Under the pieces are notes generated by a model. It did not search any database. It was not told the DNA's origin and saw only the letters and a program-made list of their open reading frames with translations. 64,000 nucleotides of DNA from Elmis aenea (Eukaryota > Arthropoda > Insecta > Coleoptera > Elmidae), in NCBI GenBank assembly GCA_947652605.1, contig OX393577.1, forward strand, positions 63,822,108 to 63,886,107, written 5' to 3'. Shown here in pieces: positions 11,095 to 23,670 of this stretch. The translations under genes and the position numbers were made by a program. How positions within the stretch are numbered: the first letter of the stretch is position 1; each line of letters begins with the position of its first letter.

Positions 11095-11470
11095 CTGCGT
11101 CCATCCAGAAAATCAGTTTTCCGATCAATTTTTAGGCTGGAAAATACAACTTTACTTGCCTAGACAAGAAAGTAACTGGTTGCCACGGTAATGAGTTGTC
11201 TTTACTGGCTTAGACCGGTTGCCATGATGATGAATTGTTTTGATGATTTGCGCTATCAAACAAGCGTCATTATACCACCAAGCGAGTTTTACCTGCAGTT
11301 TAATAAGTTATTGTTTAATTATGGATGGTGACTATAGTGACTTCGGTGTCAGTGGTGGAGCGGAAAAAATGTTGTACGTAACATACCCGCAAAGTGTCTT
11401 CATTGGACTCGTATGCTTTCAGGACTCGCCTAAGGCTCGTCCCAAAACTGCCACTCGTCCAGTACACAGT
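11095..11470. repeat. Dispersed repeat, long copy
   Basis: Starts CTGCGTCCATCCAGAAAATC and ends near ACTCGTATGCTTTCAGGACT ... GGCTCGTCC ... ACTGCCACTCGTCCAGTA. The same start and end occur at 59300-59405, but there the middle, about 260 bp, is absent and GATCAATTTTTA joins directly to CTGGATTCGTATGC. So this copy gained an insertion or the other lost its interior. Inside lie two similar units, GGTTGCCACGGTAATGA and GGTTGCCATGATGATGA. The family is unknown to me. Confidence 0.6.
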
Positions 11471-14400
11471 ACAACTTTCCGTTCTTGCTACATAATTAAC
11501 TATTTTAAAATGATAATTGATACATGCGTTCATTTTTGTTGAAGTACATTCAAGTAAAATTGAAGAAAATTAAAGAGGCTTTGATTTTGGAATTTTGGAA
11601 TTTTGGAAAAAAAGGCAAAACTATTAAAAACATAACAGACTGATGTCTTTGTGTACTATTTAAAATATCAAACTCCAAATATTTAAATATTATTTGAATT
11701 AATCTGTACAATCTTAGCTCTTGAAAATTCTAAAAGACCATTTAATATTCACCAACGAAATATTGTAAATTGGTTTAAGATATATTACTGGTAGATGTAA
11801 GATATATGTACAATGTAAATGGTTTTTAACACATCAATAAATTCAAAATTGTTATTTCCGAAACAAAAAAAGCAAAAACAATCAATAAAATAACATTGTT
11901 GCCATTATCAGGTGTGCGTGTTTCCTTTGTATCGGCTTTATTATTCATAAATAGAGCAAGTTTTAGGACAAAATTTTTTGGTGGTCGAGGTTTGTTCCAA
12001 CAAGCGATTTAAAACCAATTCATGGATAAGTACATAAACTGGTTTTTGTATTTAAAAGCAATCGTTTTAAAGTTATTAAGGTTGTTTTTTACATGGACGA
12101 AAACATCTTTGGCAAAATATTTATATTTAGCGATTTAATAAAGCTAGTTTAAAATATTTTGAAAGTTTCCTTAACAATTCTCTTAGGGCCCAATTGCATA
12201 AAAGTTAAACCGGAGATTAACCCCGGGATAAAACCTTAGAACTAGGCAAAATTGCAGCATAGTTGGCGCTGATTTTGCCTAGTTTTGTAAATTAACTTGT
12301 ATATTAGCAATTAGCACCAGTGTTACTTCGTGTAATCGTGCCTTCTGTATAGTTAATTTTTCTAAATAATACACAAAGTGTTTGTGTTGTTTGATCCATC
12401 GAGCTGAATTTAAACACAAATAAGTTATTTTTTTAACTGGAACACCCTGTACTTCTTTTTATATTTGTGTAGATAATTTAGTTGTCCTTAAAAAACATTA
12501 ATTAATATTGTAGCATGTCGCTCGCTTCGCATTTTTCCATCAAACTTAAATATTATCCCCAACATCGCTACTAAGTTGCAACTTCTCGTGTGAAATATGG
12601 CCATTTGTATTCTAGACGACATTCAAACCTACAAACAAAAATACAACAATCGCACATACGGAATGTAGGTGGAAATTTTATGGCCAATATCGATTATATA
12701 ATATATTTATAAGTCGCAACCGTCGGGGATATATTAGGCATGCCTCCGAACAAAATAATCAAAATATAAATAAAATCCAAATAAGTGTACCCATAAAAAT
12801 GTAGGAATTCTATAAGGTATGCGGAGCCGTGGGCCGCAGACATGCAAATGTCGAAAAGCAGACGATATGAAATTAAAAACGGATTAATGTAACTGATATC
12901 TCCCTAATCCAGAATATTATCTCTTAATATCAATCGCCTAATTACACGTTCGTGGTTAATTAATGCGGCAATAAATTTCAAAAAACGCCTGTTTCTCGAA
13001 AAGCTAAACAAATATAGAATTGATAAACGATTTTTTGACGCAGTCGGGTTCGTGTGTTATTTTTACATTTGAGATAAAATCTAGTTTGTGATCAATTTAT
13101 TATTAAATCGGGCTATATATGGCGACAAGTATAAACAAGTAATTTTTAGCTTGACGTTCCTTATACAACATTGTAGTGTAACATGGAAATTTCGATCTGC
13201 ATTTAAGGTAATTTAGCAATTAATATAATCACCTCAATAAATCGTGCATGTAAAACAAGTATCCACTTTAATAAATTAATTTTAAGTTACTTATTTTATT
13301 AATATTGCACCAATGTCGTTAACAAGAGACTTAAGAACATTATTTTACCTGGTTAGATACTTATTATTATTTGTTTATTTACCCAAACACAATTTGTAAA
13401 CATAAAATCGTATTTTTTAAGCGTTTTGCAAAAGTTTGGCTTGCATGTACCTGTGATTTTCATAGTAAATGTTAAGCTTTCTGTAAATTTTTAAAGATGT
13501 GTAAATCGCTGTTGGCTCACGACATCCATAACAAGTATTTGCCTTTTCCATCCCCTTTAAAGCGACGAAATTGGCTTTATTTTGGTCAAGCTTTTGGTTA
13601 ACCTTCCTTTAACTTAAACACCTTTTCAAACATCAAAAACTCAATCATTACAGGAATAAAAAACAGCCCTGTGAGTGAAAATAGGTTAAATTTAAAAGGC
13701 ACTTAACTTATTTACAACTACAATACGTTACAAAAAAAAATCCATACCAGTTTCTTTTTTCTTTTTTTTTTAAGTTTTTGTCACCTTTGTAGCTTACCTA
13801 CTAGAATAAAAAATTTCTAAAATTATCTTCAATTAACCAAAATAGTTGCTGACCTTTTGTCCACCCTGTTTAATTAAAACTATTATATTTTGGACATATA
13901 TTTTGAATGTTGAAATAACCTAACAACTCAAAATTTTAATTGGATCTTCAAATTTCCCATTTTGTATTTCCTAATTTAACAATCTTTAAAATTGCTTTAA
14001 TCTGATGTAATTTGAATTTTACGATTATTTTTTTTTATCTTCAACCTGCACCAAATATTATCAATAATAAAATTCCTTGAGAAACCAAACAGAATAGTTT
14101 TTCACTTGAGGTATTTTATTTAAATAACACTGTATATTTATTTTAAAGTGAACCACTTGAATAATTTAAATAAAGTTAATAGACAACTACAAGTAGACAT
14201 ATTTTAATTTTTTTCTTCGTAATGAAATTTAAATTGTAAACAATTTTTTTTTATTGTGGTATGGACATGTTCAAAGAAACATGCTTGTTCGTTTTGCAGA
14301 CCGTTTTCCTTCCACAACTTCAAATTCACTGTTCCCTGAGATATTTTCTTTAACTTCAAAACCCGAATTAATTTGCATATCACTACAACTTTATTGTTTA

Positions 14401-14984
14401 TTCTTGGAGGAAATAAATATTGTTTTCATTTTACACCGTTCCTTCGCAAAACACAGTTATTTATAACAACACAACCTGTACTTGTTTCACGGCAAGCTAG
14501 TGTAAATGAAACATCTTTTAACTTTAAAATTTGTTTAGAGACTAGCACTTAGCGTAATTCCATTCATTCATGCAACCAAGTGTTGACGAAATACGTTAGA
14601 TATTTTGTTAGTAATTAACTCTGACTTCACAAACGCATAGATTAAACAACTGTGCCTGTGCATGCATATACCGCCAAGTCAAATTCCATTATCCTTGGCT
14701 ATTGCGGTAATTAACTTTCATACTTTAACCGTTACTAATAATGGACGAATTGTAATTTATTTGGGTTGCTTTTTATGATACTTGTTTTACTAGAGTTTCA
14801 CGTTTTATTGGTAAACTTTTTAATATAACAGTTTATAAGGAAAAGAAAAAGGTTTCAAACAAAATCTATACTGTTTATGCGTTTGTGAGAAACAAAATAA
14901 TAAACTAAGATGTAGGTACTAACGAAACATGGGTTAAAATCTTAAGAAGATAATATTTTTTTTAATGTGGAACTCTTTCAAGAT
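11471..14984. other. Unassigned; part may be unique host DNA
   Basis: No supported gene. 12184-12300 begins GGGCCCAATTGCATAAA, a style of MITE end also seen at about 58319 (GGGCCCTGTTTCTCGAA). 12437-12446 holds a solitary ACACCCTGTA. 12500-13130 lacks element hallmarks, is less AT-rich and has many TAATTA, CAATAAA and ATCAAT cores such as homeodomain proteins bind, so a regulatory role is possible but unproved. A possible WYGHVQRN scrap at 14254-14280 resembles a LINE motif but is too short to call. Confidence 0.35.
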
Positions 14985-15135
14985 TATACTGGGGTTGGAA
15001 TAAACTAAAACCAACATCCTTAACAGAACTAGCCTTTGCAGATGATGTGGTGCTACTATCTAAAAGCGAAAAATACTTGCAACTCAATCTAGACGTAGCT
15101 ATAGGCAGTAGTTTTGTCGTTAACTGATGGTTCAT
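14985..15135 (+). pseudogene. Reverse transcriptase scrap
   Basis: Translates to KPTSLTELAFADDVVLLSKS followed by about ten further residues. FADDVVLLS is the catalytic FADD box (RT motif C) with its flanking strand, as in RTE-type and CR1-type LINEs. Only about 45 codons survive, and no endonuclease or 3' tail is attached. The + strand orientation is clear. Confidence 0.65.
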
Positions 15136-16268
15136 AGGATCCACTGATGATATAAATTTTCACATAAAATACGTCTTAAGTAGGTTACTGAAACAATGTC
15201 TTCCTTAAAGACGTTGTAAAACTGTAATAATTTAGATAGGCTGTGTTAACCTTTTAACTGCTAGCGCCTTCGATGTGTGTGGCGTGCCATGTGCAACTAA
15301 ATCAAATGCAGGATATTAAAAAACATTAAGCTACTTAAATGAATTAGAAGCACAGTAGACATAACAATAATTTCAACCACCCACATTGTCATTATAGACC
15401 GTTCACTTTTATTCAGTTTTGATTGATTTAATTTTATAATTAAAGTACTTAAGTTTTGTAATGAAATCATAAATAATTCAAACCGCTTTTTATAAAGAAG
15501 AAATTATGATAAAGAATTTTTTTAGGAGTCGAGAAGATTTTTTGAGAACATAAGTTTTTTTATGATTGGACAGAAAGTTATATCTTAAAAAGAAATTATT
15601 AGACGTCATTTTAATCATAAGCCTTAATTCACTTAAGTTGCATGTAAATAAGTAAATGATTAAAGCTGAGTTTAGATTAGTCTTGTGAGCTGATCAACTG
15701 AACACTCAACACATGAAAACATTTGTATGTTAAAACACGCTTCTTTTGAAGTTGTATTGTATTAAATGATTCAAGATAGCGAAAGTGAAATTACTATCTG
15801 TTTTTTATTATCAAGAGATTCCATTAAAAGTTTGGAATATCTTTATAGTGAGCCAAAGTGTACGATTTCATTATTTTCAGTAAATACAATCGAAGCCAAC
15901 CTAATAAATTTATTTTTGGAAGATTAAATCAAAATCTCATTAATTATGGGACATTTCTTCTTCATTATGGGTAACGATTAAAATATGTTTCACTAGCAGC
16001 TTCAGAATTATTATTACTTTGAATAAAACATTCTAACATATACTTTTTGTAATATTCGGAAGCCATTTCGTGTTTTTTAGGTACAAATCAACAATTAAAC
16101 GTGATTATTTCTGTCAAAGTATTATTAAAACAACAGAATGACAGTTTGTTTTACCAGTTATATTCTTAATGACATAAGCCTACTACTTAAAAAAAAATAA
16201 AAAATATGAAAAATTACTTAATTTTTGCTGTAATGTAAGGATAATGAATAAATAGACCCCACATGATA
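15136..16268. other. No gene seen
   Basis: AT-rich sequence with no long frame or element hallmark. Confidence 0.5.
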
Positions 16269-16270
16269 TA

Positions 16271-16954
16271 CAGTGTGACCCATTTCAAAGCGGATCACCC
16301 CTATAAAAATTTATTTGTTATCCGATTTTTATGAATTTTTTCTTAAACGATAAAGCATCAAAAGCTGTACTTTGGCACCCTATTTAAAAATTCAGTTTAC
16401 ACTCACAAAGCCTACTATGATTTTTTTTGCCATGTCAAAATTGGCAAAATCTGTTAAGCGATTTTTTCATATGAAATCTGACTACACCACTGGATTCACG
16501 ATGCCCTTAAATGGGTTTGTACCAAATTTCATGAAATAATATTTTTTCTTTGTATTTTTGTATCTTTTCTTGTAATTTAGTTGTTCACCAATCGAAAATT
16601 CAATGAAAGTTGCGATTTTAATACTGACACGAATAAATTGTTGCTTATTTAAGAGATCTTAGGTCAAATAAAGTTTTTTCTCTACATTTTGTTGTTTACA
16701 TAGCATAGTACACTGCGTTTCCAATAGGTATCGATATTAATTCAATCACAAATATTAAAATCATAACTAAGTAATCTCTAAATAATAAATATTTTTTCAT
16801 GAAATTTGGTACAAACCCATTTGAGGGCATTTTTAAATAGGGTGTCAAAGTACAGTTTTTGATGCTTTATCGTTTTAAAAAATAACAATTCATGAAAATC
16901 GGACAATAAATAAACTTTTTATGTGGGTGATCCGCTTTAAAATGGGTCACACTG
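16271..16954. mobile_element. Foldback MITE with CAGTGTGACCC ends
   Basis: Termini CAGTGTGACCCATTTCAAAG and its near-complement CTTTAAAATGGGTCACACTG are flanked by TA on both sides (16269-16270, 16955-16956). The arms remain complementary through GATGCTTTATCGTTT and GGGTTTGTACCAAATTTCATG. The right arm lacks roughly 100 bp present in the left, between AAATAGGGTGTC and the ATGCCCTCAAATGGG module. No coding sequence is present. TA flanks fit Tc1/mariner-type mobilisation. Confidence 0.88.
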
Positions 16955-16974
16955 TATATTATTGGAATGGGGGA

Positions 16975-18150
16975 AAAATCCTCTTTCTCGTGGTGCCACA
17001 GTCAACTAGGGGTTCCATTTAAAAAATTCAACTTTGTCACAACTCGAATTTCGAATATTATTTTGAAAAATTGACTACGCCACTGCATTCTTATCAAAAA
17101 AGTGCCTGTAGAACGTCAAAATTATTTTTGTTTATTTTCATAAACAAGTGAGATATAGTCGTTAAACGAAAAGTCGAAAAATCGAGTTATCGGCGATAAC
17201 TCAAAAACAAAAGACGATAACCAATTTTAGTTTTCACCATTAACTTTTTCTCGAAAAAAGAGATCGAGGAACGGGGGTCCGTTTTTCCATAACTCTTATA
17301 GTTACCGAGATTCCCCATGAAATTTGCCCACCTTGTACGATGCTCTTAGCAAAGACCCTGTATGTCAAATCTTTAGCCATCTAAATACTGCAGTAATTAA
17401 AAATAGTTATTACAAAAACTTCTGTAAAAATAAAACCAACTTAAAAATGATTACGCCAAGAACTGAAGGCCAGTAATGACACAACACTGAATTTCAAACG
17501 CGGGTACGTAATCAAATTTTTATTGTTAAAACAGTAGTTTTAACTTACTCATCCAAAAGTTATTTTCGTAAACCAATTAATACATATTTTGTTTGGTTAT
17601 ATGTCGTTAAATAAATACACAAGCCACGTGTGATGATGAACGATTTAAGTTAATATTACAGAATCCACAGACAGTCAGTATCCTACAACATCATCTGATC
17701 GCTGAATATCTTGTATATTTGTTTAAACATTACGTGAAATTAATCGGCTCGTGTTTGGATCATTATTGACGTCACGTTTCTGAAGTAATTCCCGCTCGTA
17801 CCGACCAATAATAAATATATGTCGGAGCTGTTGATTAACCAAGTCCGAAATAATTAAACAATATATCAGCGCATCTCGACATTAATTATTAGTTATAGAA
17901 TAATTTAAATAATTGCATGTACTTGGCAAAGTCACTTATTTATATCGGGAGTTAACGTTTTAAGTTATGCAGTGATGTCAGTGCGATCTTTTCACGCCAA
18001 ATGCGTATTTTTAATGTTGATATCACCTTGTTGTTGGCATAATAATGCAAATGCATTGGCCAATATTAAAATTGGCTTGAGTCGTTCTAGCACATGATCA
18101 TGAAGGTGTTCACACTTTTGTTGTACTAAATATTTAGGTTTGCAGTAGAA
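16975..18150. other. Element relic followed by apparently unique DNA
   Basis: 16985-17345 has motifs such as GACTACGCCACTGCATTCT and ACCGAGATTCCCCATGAAA that recall the arms of the foldbacks at 16271 and 60672, so it is probably a decayed single arm. From 17450 to 18150 I see no element. An octamer ATGCAAAT and several TAATTA and TGACGTCA-like sites occur, which is compatible with regulatory DNA but not evidence for it. Confidence 0.35.
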
Positions 18151-18424
18151 AATCAGTCCGATTCACTATGTACGTTGCTAAGAAAATTGTTTGGGTAGCA
18201 ATATCTTTAAGTCGTAATTTTTAACAAGAATACCAGCAAGAATGTGTATAATTTGTATTCTGTAAAAAACGTGGTAACAAGAATTGCTAAAGTTTTGTTT
18301 AGCAATTCTTGTTAAATAAAATCGTTAACAACTGTCAACTTTGAAAGAATTTCGTAACCTCGACATTTTTTTCTTCTTCTGTCATTCTGTAAAAGTCATT
18401 GCTGTCATTTTGAAAAATGGATAA

Positions 18425-18850
18425 AAAACAAAAAAAAAAAACGTGGAAACGGACAAATCAAGTGTATATGATAATTACATTGCTAATAATACCATAATGA
18501 TAACGGAAAAATGTCATGCTCTTAAAACTAAGGAATTAGATGAAAAGTGGGATATCCTAGCGAATAACCTGAGTAACATTAAAAATGGGTCCCGTAAAGA
18601 CAAAGAGCAGTGGAAAAGGGTAGTACAATAAAATACATTTCATATATTTCAACGTCCCATTTTTTGCTATTTAAAAAATGTTTATTTCGTTTTTTACTGA
18701 ATGAAAATCCAAAATTCGCAAATAAGCAAGGCAAAACAAACTAAAATTTAATTCAAACTAGGGTTGGAGGATATCACAACACTGACTTAAACGACTTAAA
18801 AAACCGATTAATGAAACTCATAGGTTGTGATGAATCCCGATTCTATAACT
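18425..18850 (+). pseudogene. Myb/SANT-like DNA-binding protein, broken
   Basis: The first block (18443-18631) reads ELDEKWDILANNLSNIKNG then SRKDKEQWKRV, the pattern of Myb/SANT-like domains in transposon regulatory proteins. After a gap, 18700-18850 gives KSKIRK and ARQNK and then GGYHNTDLNDLKNRLMKLIG. This matches the usual continuation of such proteins (basic helix, Gly-rich link, acidic LI-G segment). An A-run at 18429-18440 probably broke the start. Stop codons punctuate the second block. In PIF/Harbinger elements such proteins bind the terminal repeats and recruit the transposase. The nested Harbinger element starts immediately downstream of the second block. Confidence 0.6.
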
Positions 18851-18852
18851 AA

Positions 18853-19663
18853 AGGCTGCCATACACGATCCGTAAAAACTGAGAGGAAAAACTGATCAGG
18901 CCGGCCTGTCCGGAATTCCTGATTCGGCCTGAATACCCCCTACGCCATACACGGTTTCTTTATGCTTTCAGTTCGGCTTCAGTTTTCGCTCGCGCCTCTA
19001 TTGGTCAATAGTACTTTGTAGTGTGCCTTTAATAAGAAATTATATTATTATGGTTTATTCGGACGATTTGCTAGCTATTATTGCTATTGGGTTGCCACTA
19101 AATGGCAGCAAAGAAGTACACGAAAGAGACGCATGTGGTGTAAGGAGTGGTTGTTGAAAAGGAGCATAAACATCCTCTCGGAGAAAGTGTTGGCCAAAAG
19201 ATTGGCACAACTACTTAAGAATGGACGAGGAAATTCTTTGGTTCTTGTCCTCCTTACATTTCGTTTGCCAAAGACATGGTTCAGACTCGTATATGGAAAT
19301 AAATTCCCCCATGTTTTCCCGAAACATTTTGAACACTTATAAAACGAACTAACTAAACTTTAAAGGGAACAAACCTTTAACTAAACTAGAGAAAAAAACG
19401 TCAAAACAAGCGACTAATCGTAGCGGCTAACCGTGCTGGACTGACGATTTGGCCTGAAGTGAGGGCATACACGATCAGTTTCAGGTGGTTTGAACAGGCC
19501 GTCCGGAAATCCTATTGAAGTTTCAATTTGATTCCGGCCGCCTGAACAGGCCATTTGCTTCAGGCAATACTGACGGTTTTTCCCCACAAACGATCCGGAA
19601 ATCCGGACACGCCGGCCTGATCAGTTTTTCCTTTCAGGTTTTACGGATCGTGTATGGCAGCCT
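18853..19663 (+). mobile_element. PIF/Harbinger element, nested
   Basis: Inverted termini AGGCTGCCATACACGATC and GATCGTGTATGGCAGCCT are flanked by TAA on both sides (18850-18852, 19664-19666). This is the 3 bp TWA target duplication of PIF/Harbinger elements. The subterminal zones are rich in GCCGGCCTG- and GTCCGGA-type motifs in both orientations. Inside is only the N-terminal part of a transposase. Length is 811 bp, so the catalytic region is deleted and the copy is non-autonomous. Confidence 0.9.
19050..19352 (+). pseudogene. Harbinger transposase, N-terminal fragment
   Basis: Starts MVYSDDLLAIIAIGLPLNG. A frameshift near 19120 leads to KRRMWCKEWLLKRS, equivalent to the conserved R.W.R.WL.RR segment. 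A further frame change gives YLRMDEEILWFLSSL, equivalent to the YLRM-E-F--LL motif of HARBI1-like transposases. The DDE catalytic domain is absent and the frame stops at 19352. In intact elements the protein cuts and rejoins DNA at TWA sites with help from a Myb/SANT partner. Confidence 0.75.
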
Positions 19664-20739
19664 TAACAGCAGAGCTGACTACCGATGAAGTAATTAATAC
19701 AAGGAAAATTAAATTTTTCTAAAAATCTATAAGGATTAAATTTAAACATTACACAAATTAAAACCAAACAATCTTTATTTTACTCCTGTTTAGTGTGTCA
19801 ACTTTATTTACAGGAAATTTAACGTATTTTGGTAGAAAATGGATCGAAAATATATTAGATATTTTGTTAATAATTTCACTAATTGATAGCTGGCTCATTG
19901 GATATTTTAAATTTTGCCCTACGATTGTTTGGTAGGAACCATGGTAATGAAAACTTAGACAAACTAATACCTAAAATATATACATATTTCATAAATGCAA
20001 TAACAAAAAATTTGAGATGATTTACTTGCAGATGATCTGGAATAGACGTTATCCGTTCAGGTTCTTCTATATCAAGATGTTACTCATTTATTAAATTTAG
20101 AACTAAACAATTCGGCATTCTATATAATTTTACAAAACTAGCGTTGAAATTTCGAAAAGGTTGCTGGCGTCTCTTAATTGCCTAAACTCTAATCTGAGAC
20201 GTTCAATATAATTTAATTTAAATATTTGGGTAATTAAAATATAAATTATTGTTAATTTACCGAGCTACAGCATTTTGATACTCGTTTATGAAGTTTATAT
20301 GAAAATCTAAACCTATCGGATCCATTTCGTTATTACTTGCTAATCTTAGCAACCACAAAATCGTACACTTTAAGTTAAAGATAATTAATAAGCAATTATT
20401 GCTTATTTGAATCCTGCTCCTGAATGCAAAATTTTAGAGATCTTGCTAAGTAACCATAAACTTTTCCAAGCAAGCAAGAATCTTAACAAGCAATCTTGAC
20501 AAGATACTTGGTGAATATGAAAGTAGAAATTTGTTGTTGCTTAGCAAGAAATGTTTCCTTAACAAGTACGGTTCTTGCTTATTTCCTAGCAATGTACATA
20601 GTGAATCGGGCTGAATGATTGTATAGCGTGAAAGTAATTCGCTGTGTTGTGGTAACAGCCTTTTTCAACTTTTTAAATACAGTGTGGTCCAAAGCAATTT
20701 TTTTAATATGTTATAAGCATACAGCTTTTTTAAAGATTT

Positions 20740-21205
20740 GTATAGTTGTTTTTAACTTTTTTTTTTAAATTATTATTTTCGCGGATTTGGTCCTCTTTCG
20801 GGTTCCTGTACTGCGACCTGTTGGTCTGTTGTACCCTCTGGTGATAGCTCCTTAATATAGTCCTATCTTTTTGAAAAACTCCAGGATTTTCCTTAAGGGT
20901 GTTTTTCTTAACTCTTCTTGGTTGGGCTATTCTATCCCCAGAAATTACGCCGATAGGGTGTGAATCCTTCACACTGGCATAATTACGTGAAGAGGAGTTT
21001 CTTCTTCACCACATCCTCTGCATATATCGGTCTCTGAGAGCCCTATTATGTAGAATTGTTTGTTTAGCCCACAGTGTCCTGTGACGAATCCTGTGGCTGT
21101 TCTGATTTCTACTCTGCTTATCCTGAGCATTTCTTTTGTCTTTTTTTTTTGAGACCATTGACAGGATAGTCTTAGAATGCAACTTTTTTCCAATGATTAA
21201 TATGT
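20740..21205 (-). pseudogene. LINE 3' fragment, same family as 9-kb copy
   Basis: On the minus strand: EMLRISRVEIRTATGFVTGH then CGLNKQ and ICRGCGEEETPLHV, the C-terminal CxxC...H region of LINE polyproteins. It continues into the tail shared with 9600-9836 (GGTTCCTGTACTGCGACC on the plus strand). It ends in an A-rich tail near 20760. The 5' truncation is at about 21205. The upstream RNase H is absent here. Confidence 0.78.
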
Positions 21206-21211
21206 CATTAA

Positions 21212-21310
21212 GACACCGCTAGTGGGTGCTTCCCGGGATTTCCCGGGTGAAATCCCAGGAAATTAGCTGGTTTTTATAACCCCAACTCCCGGGATTCACG
21301 TTTCAAAACC
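21212..21310. mobile_element. hAT-like end with CCCGGG palindromes
   Basis: CTAGTGGGTGCTTCCCGGGA is followed by repeated TTTCCCGGGTGAAATCCC-type palindromes, the style of hAT subterminal arrays. It abuts the truncated end of the LINE fragment. No matching opposite end or TSD was found. Confidence 0.45.
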
Positions 21311-23447
21311 CGGGACGAGACTAAAGAACACGAAAAGAATTAATAGGAACATAATATTAACAATGAGAATGTTAAAAATATAAAAACTAGGAATATGTAT
21401 GTAAAAACATTTAAAAATTAAAATTGTTTTTATTAACCACGTAACTGTTTATTCATAGGGTCAGTTTTATTAAACGTTGTCAAATTTAATTCAGACTTAA
21501 TAAATGTTACCTACTATTTGATACAATAATAAACTAATTTGTATTAACATTTATTTTGCAAAAACATCAGGATTATTAAAAATAACTTAAATTTTAAATG
21601 AGAATCTGTATATTTTAATTGTAATTGTACACTTTGCTTCATATTATAAAACAAACTATGTAACTCTAATCTTGACAATTAATCACACTTAATTAGGTTG
21701 TTCGGGAAGCTTTAAGCAATGTCATCCAATTTAAAGTTACTTTAGCGATATACACATCACGTTATCTTACGTATCTTGTTAGAAACCAAAACAGCCTCTA
21801 AAAAACGAACCACTTTGTCAAATTAAAATGTTATGTGCGTAAACTGTCACATTTCTCGAGTTTTATGGGGCAAAGCGACAATTTAGCCTGCATGAATTAG
21901 ACGTTAAGTGTGTATTCAGATTAGATAGCATGTACTAGACCATTATATATGTATCTCTACAAGTATTTCAACAGCACTGGTCACTAAATTAGGCTAATTA
22001 GCGCGCTGCTAAGTCTACTGTTTCGCTTTGGCAAGTTACGAATCTGCGCCGTTTTTTTTCTGTGAAAGTTTTCATTTACGTGGCCAGTCCAAATTTGAGC
22101 GTTGGGCGAAGCGCGCATCACAGGAGAAGCAAAACAAAGACGAGGTTGGCTGTAAAGTACATTTGCGATTGTCTTTGGAAGTGAGTGTGGAATTAAGCTC
22201 CAAGTTTTGTAAGACGCTATGCGACTATTTGTCTTCGTTGTGCAATAATAACCTGATCCTGAGAGACCCGGGGCTTATCGTCCTTTTAACGTAATAAACG
22301 TCCTTTCACTTCATGGGTATTTTAGGTCGTCGATAAACAAAATTACAAGGACAAAAACCCTTTAACAGATAATTAAAAGTATGTAATCGTAGTAAAAATA
22401 AACAATAAAAAACGAATCAGCACATGAAGCAACCAAACCAAAGCAGTTTTCCAAAATATTGGGTTGGCCTAAAAAAGAAATTAACCTAAAAAAAGAAACG
22501 AATACACTTTTGTAGAAAATGTTGTTGAACAAATGTTTACAACGATTGTTGGGATTAGAAATGAACAATGAAACAATTATCGAAATAAATCCGTAAAAAG
22601 TTAATAATTGGAAGTTAAAATATTAAAGATACGAAAATGTACAGAAACTTTTTTGATTTGACAACAAAAGAGAAACTTTGCACGAAACAACTGATTCGAA
22701 CATCAAACGACCCCAAATTTGATAAACCATTAAATAATTTCCCCCGACAAATTCTTTCAAAAACACTTAATTAAAACTTTGTGAGTTATTAATTGGTAAA
22801 AACTTGCTCCTCAATTATTGATGAACGTCGGAAACTTCGGAGAAGCCTCCAAACTACAAGGACGAGTTTTGTTCCAAAAATAAATCAGCCTTTAGCATTG
22901 TCTAATTGTGCCTTTGTTAAAATGTGCTTGTTTTGTGCTTAAAACCGGTTTATCTTCAAAACGAGCTAACTTTACAATAATAAAACACATTATATTATTG
23001 TTGCACACTGTTCATATTTTCATGTAAGGAAATAACACAAAAACACGGAATTGGGTAGAAAGATAATGAAAGATTTAAGTTAATTTTTGAATTTATTCTC
23101 CTCAAACATGTCTAAATTTGTAAGATCACACATCTTGTTCTTTTGACGATTGTAAATGAACTAATAAGACAATCAGCACGAAATAATGTTTTATTGTGTA
23201 AAAATGATTACCTGATAGAGCAAAAATATTTTTTGCCCGACCTCCTTTTATCTTCTGTCTCGTGCCGCCATATAAAAAAAGTGAGCTCTAAAACTTTTTC
23301 AAAATTTTAATTGACCATGCAATTACGAAACTTTGCTTTAGTTTAAGTAACTTGACAGCTCTTAAAATAAGCAAGATTTAAAGCAATATTCGATCATTAA
23401 ATTTTCCGATATGCTTTTGTGGAAAAATTGATTAAGTTTTCGGGGGT
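21311..23447. other. No supported gene
   Basis: Mostly AT-rich. 22000-22300 is GC-richer and contains an 88-codon frame (22028-22294) of no recognisable family, with a donor-like GGAAGTGAGTG at about 22178. Chance or an untranslated exon are both possible. 22310-23440 shows nothing I can name. Confidence 0.35.
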
Positions 23448-23448
23448 A

Positions 23449-23670
23449 ATTACACTAGAGCTTTTTTTATAGCCGGACAAAGTTGCGTTGCTACGAAAGT
23501 TTGGTTGCTAGGAAAATCGACGAGACAAAACTGTCTGATAAAACAACGAGTCCGTAGGACGAGTTGTTTTATCTTTGACAGTTGTCTAGTCAAGATTTGC
23601 CTAATAGCAACTAAACTTGAGTTTAGTAAAAGCAATTTTGTCCAGGATAAAAACAAAGCTCGAGTGTAAT
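23449..23670. mobile_element. Small hairpin MITE
   Basis: ATTACACTAGAGCTTT at the left and AAAGCTCGAGTGTAAT at the right are inverted. Pairing continues through CCGGACAAAGTTGC opposite GCAATTTTGTCC to a central palindrome, GATAAAACAACGAGTCC opposite GGACGAGTTGTTTTATC with loop GTA. No coding sequence. The TSD is ambiguous. Confidence 0.8.

Larger units (their letters stand above)
18154..20613 (+). mobile_element. DNA transposon with Myb/SANT-like gene (Harbinger-like)
   Basis: The ends are inverted: CAGTCCGATTCACTATGTAC on the left matches the complement of GTACATAGTGAATCGGGCTG on the right. The similarity continues through TTGCTA(A/G)GAAA. Near the left end is a hairpin of AACAAGAATTGCTAAA and TTTAGCAATTCTTGTT. 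The element carries a broken Myb/SANT-like gene, the accessory protein type typical of PIF/Harbinger transposons. A second PIF/Harbinger element (18853-19663) is nested inside. I could not find a clear TSD and saw no DDE transposase outside the nested element, so the superfamily call rests on the accessory gene. Confidence 0.6.

Noticed and set aside
14254..14466. WYGHVQRN as a LINE C-terminal motif.
   Set aside because: Eight residues without the neighbouring conserved blocks are too few to separate homology from chance.
22028..22294. 88-codon plus-strand frame as a possible host exon.
   Set aside because: No family resemblance and no clear acceptor or donor at its borders. The GC-richer composition alone does not support a gene.
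23540..23585. A hammerhead-like CGAGTCCGTAGGACGAG sequence inside the hairpin MITE.
   Set aside because: The stem GTCC-GTA-GGAC resembles hammerhead stem II, but it is flanked by CAA...TTG palindrome sequence. CUGANGA and GAAA are both missing, so it is just the centre of the MITE.
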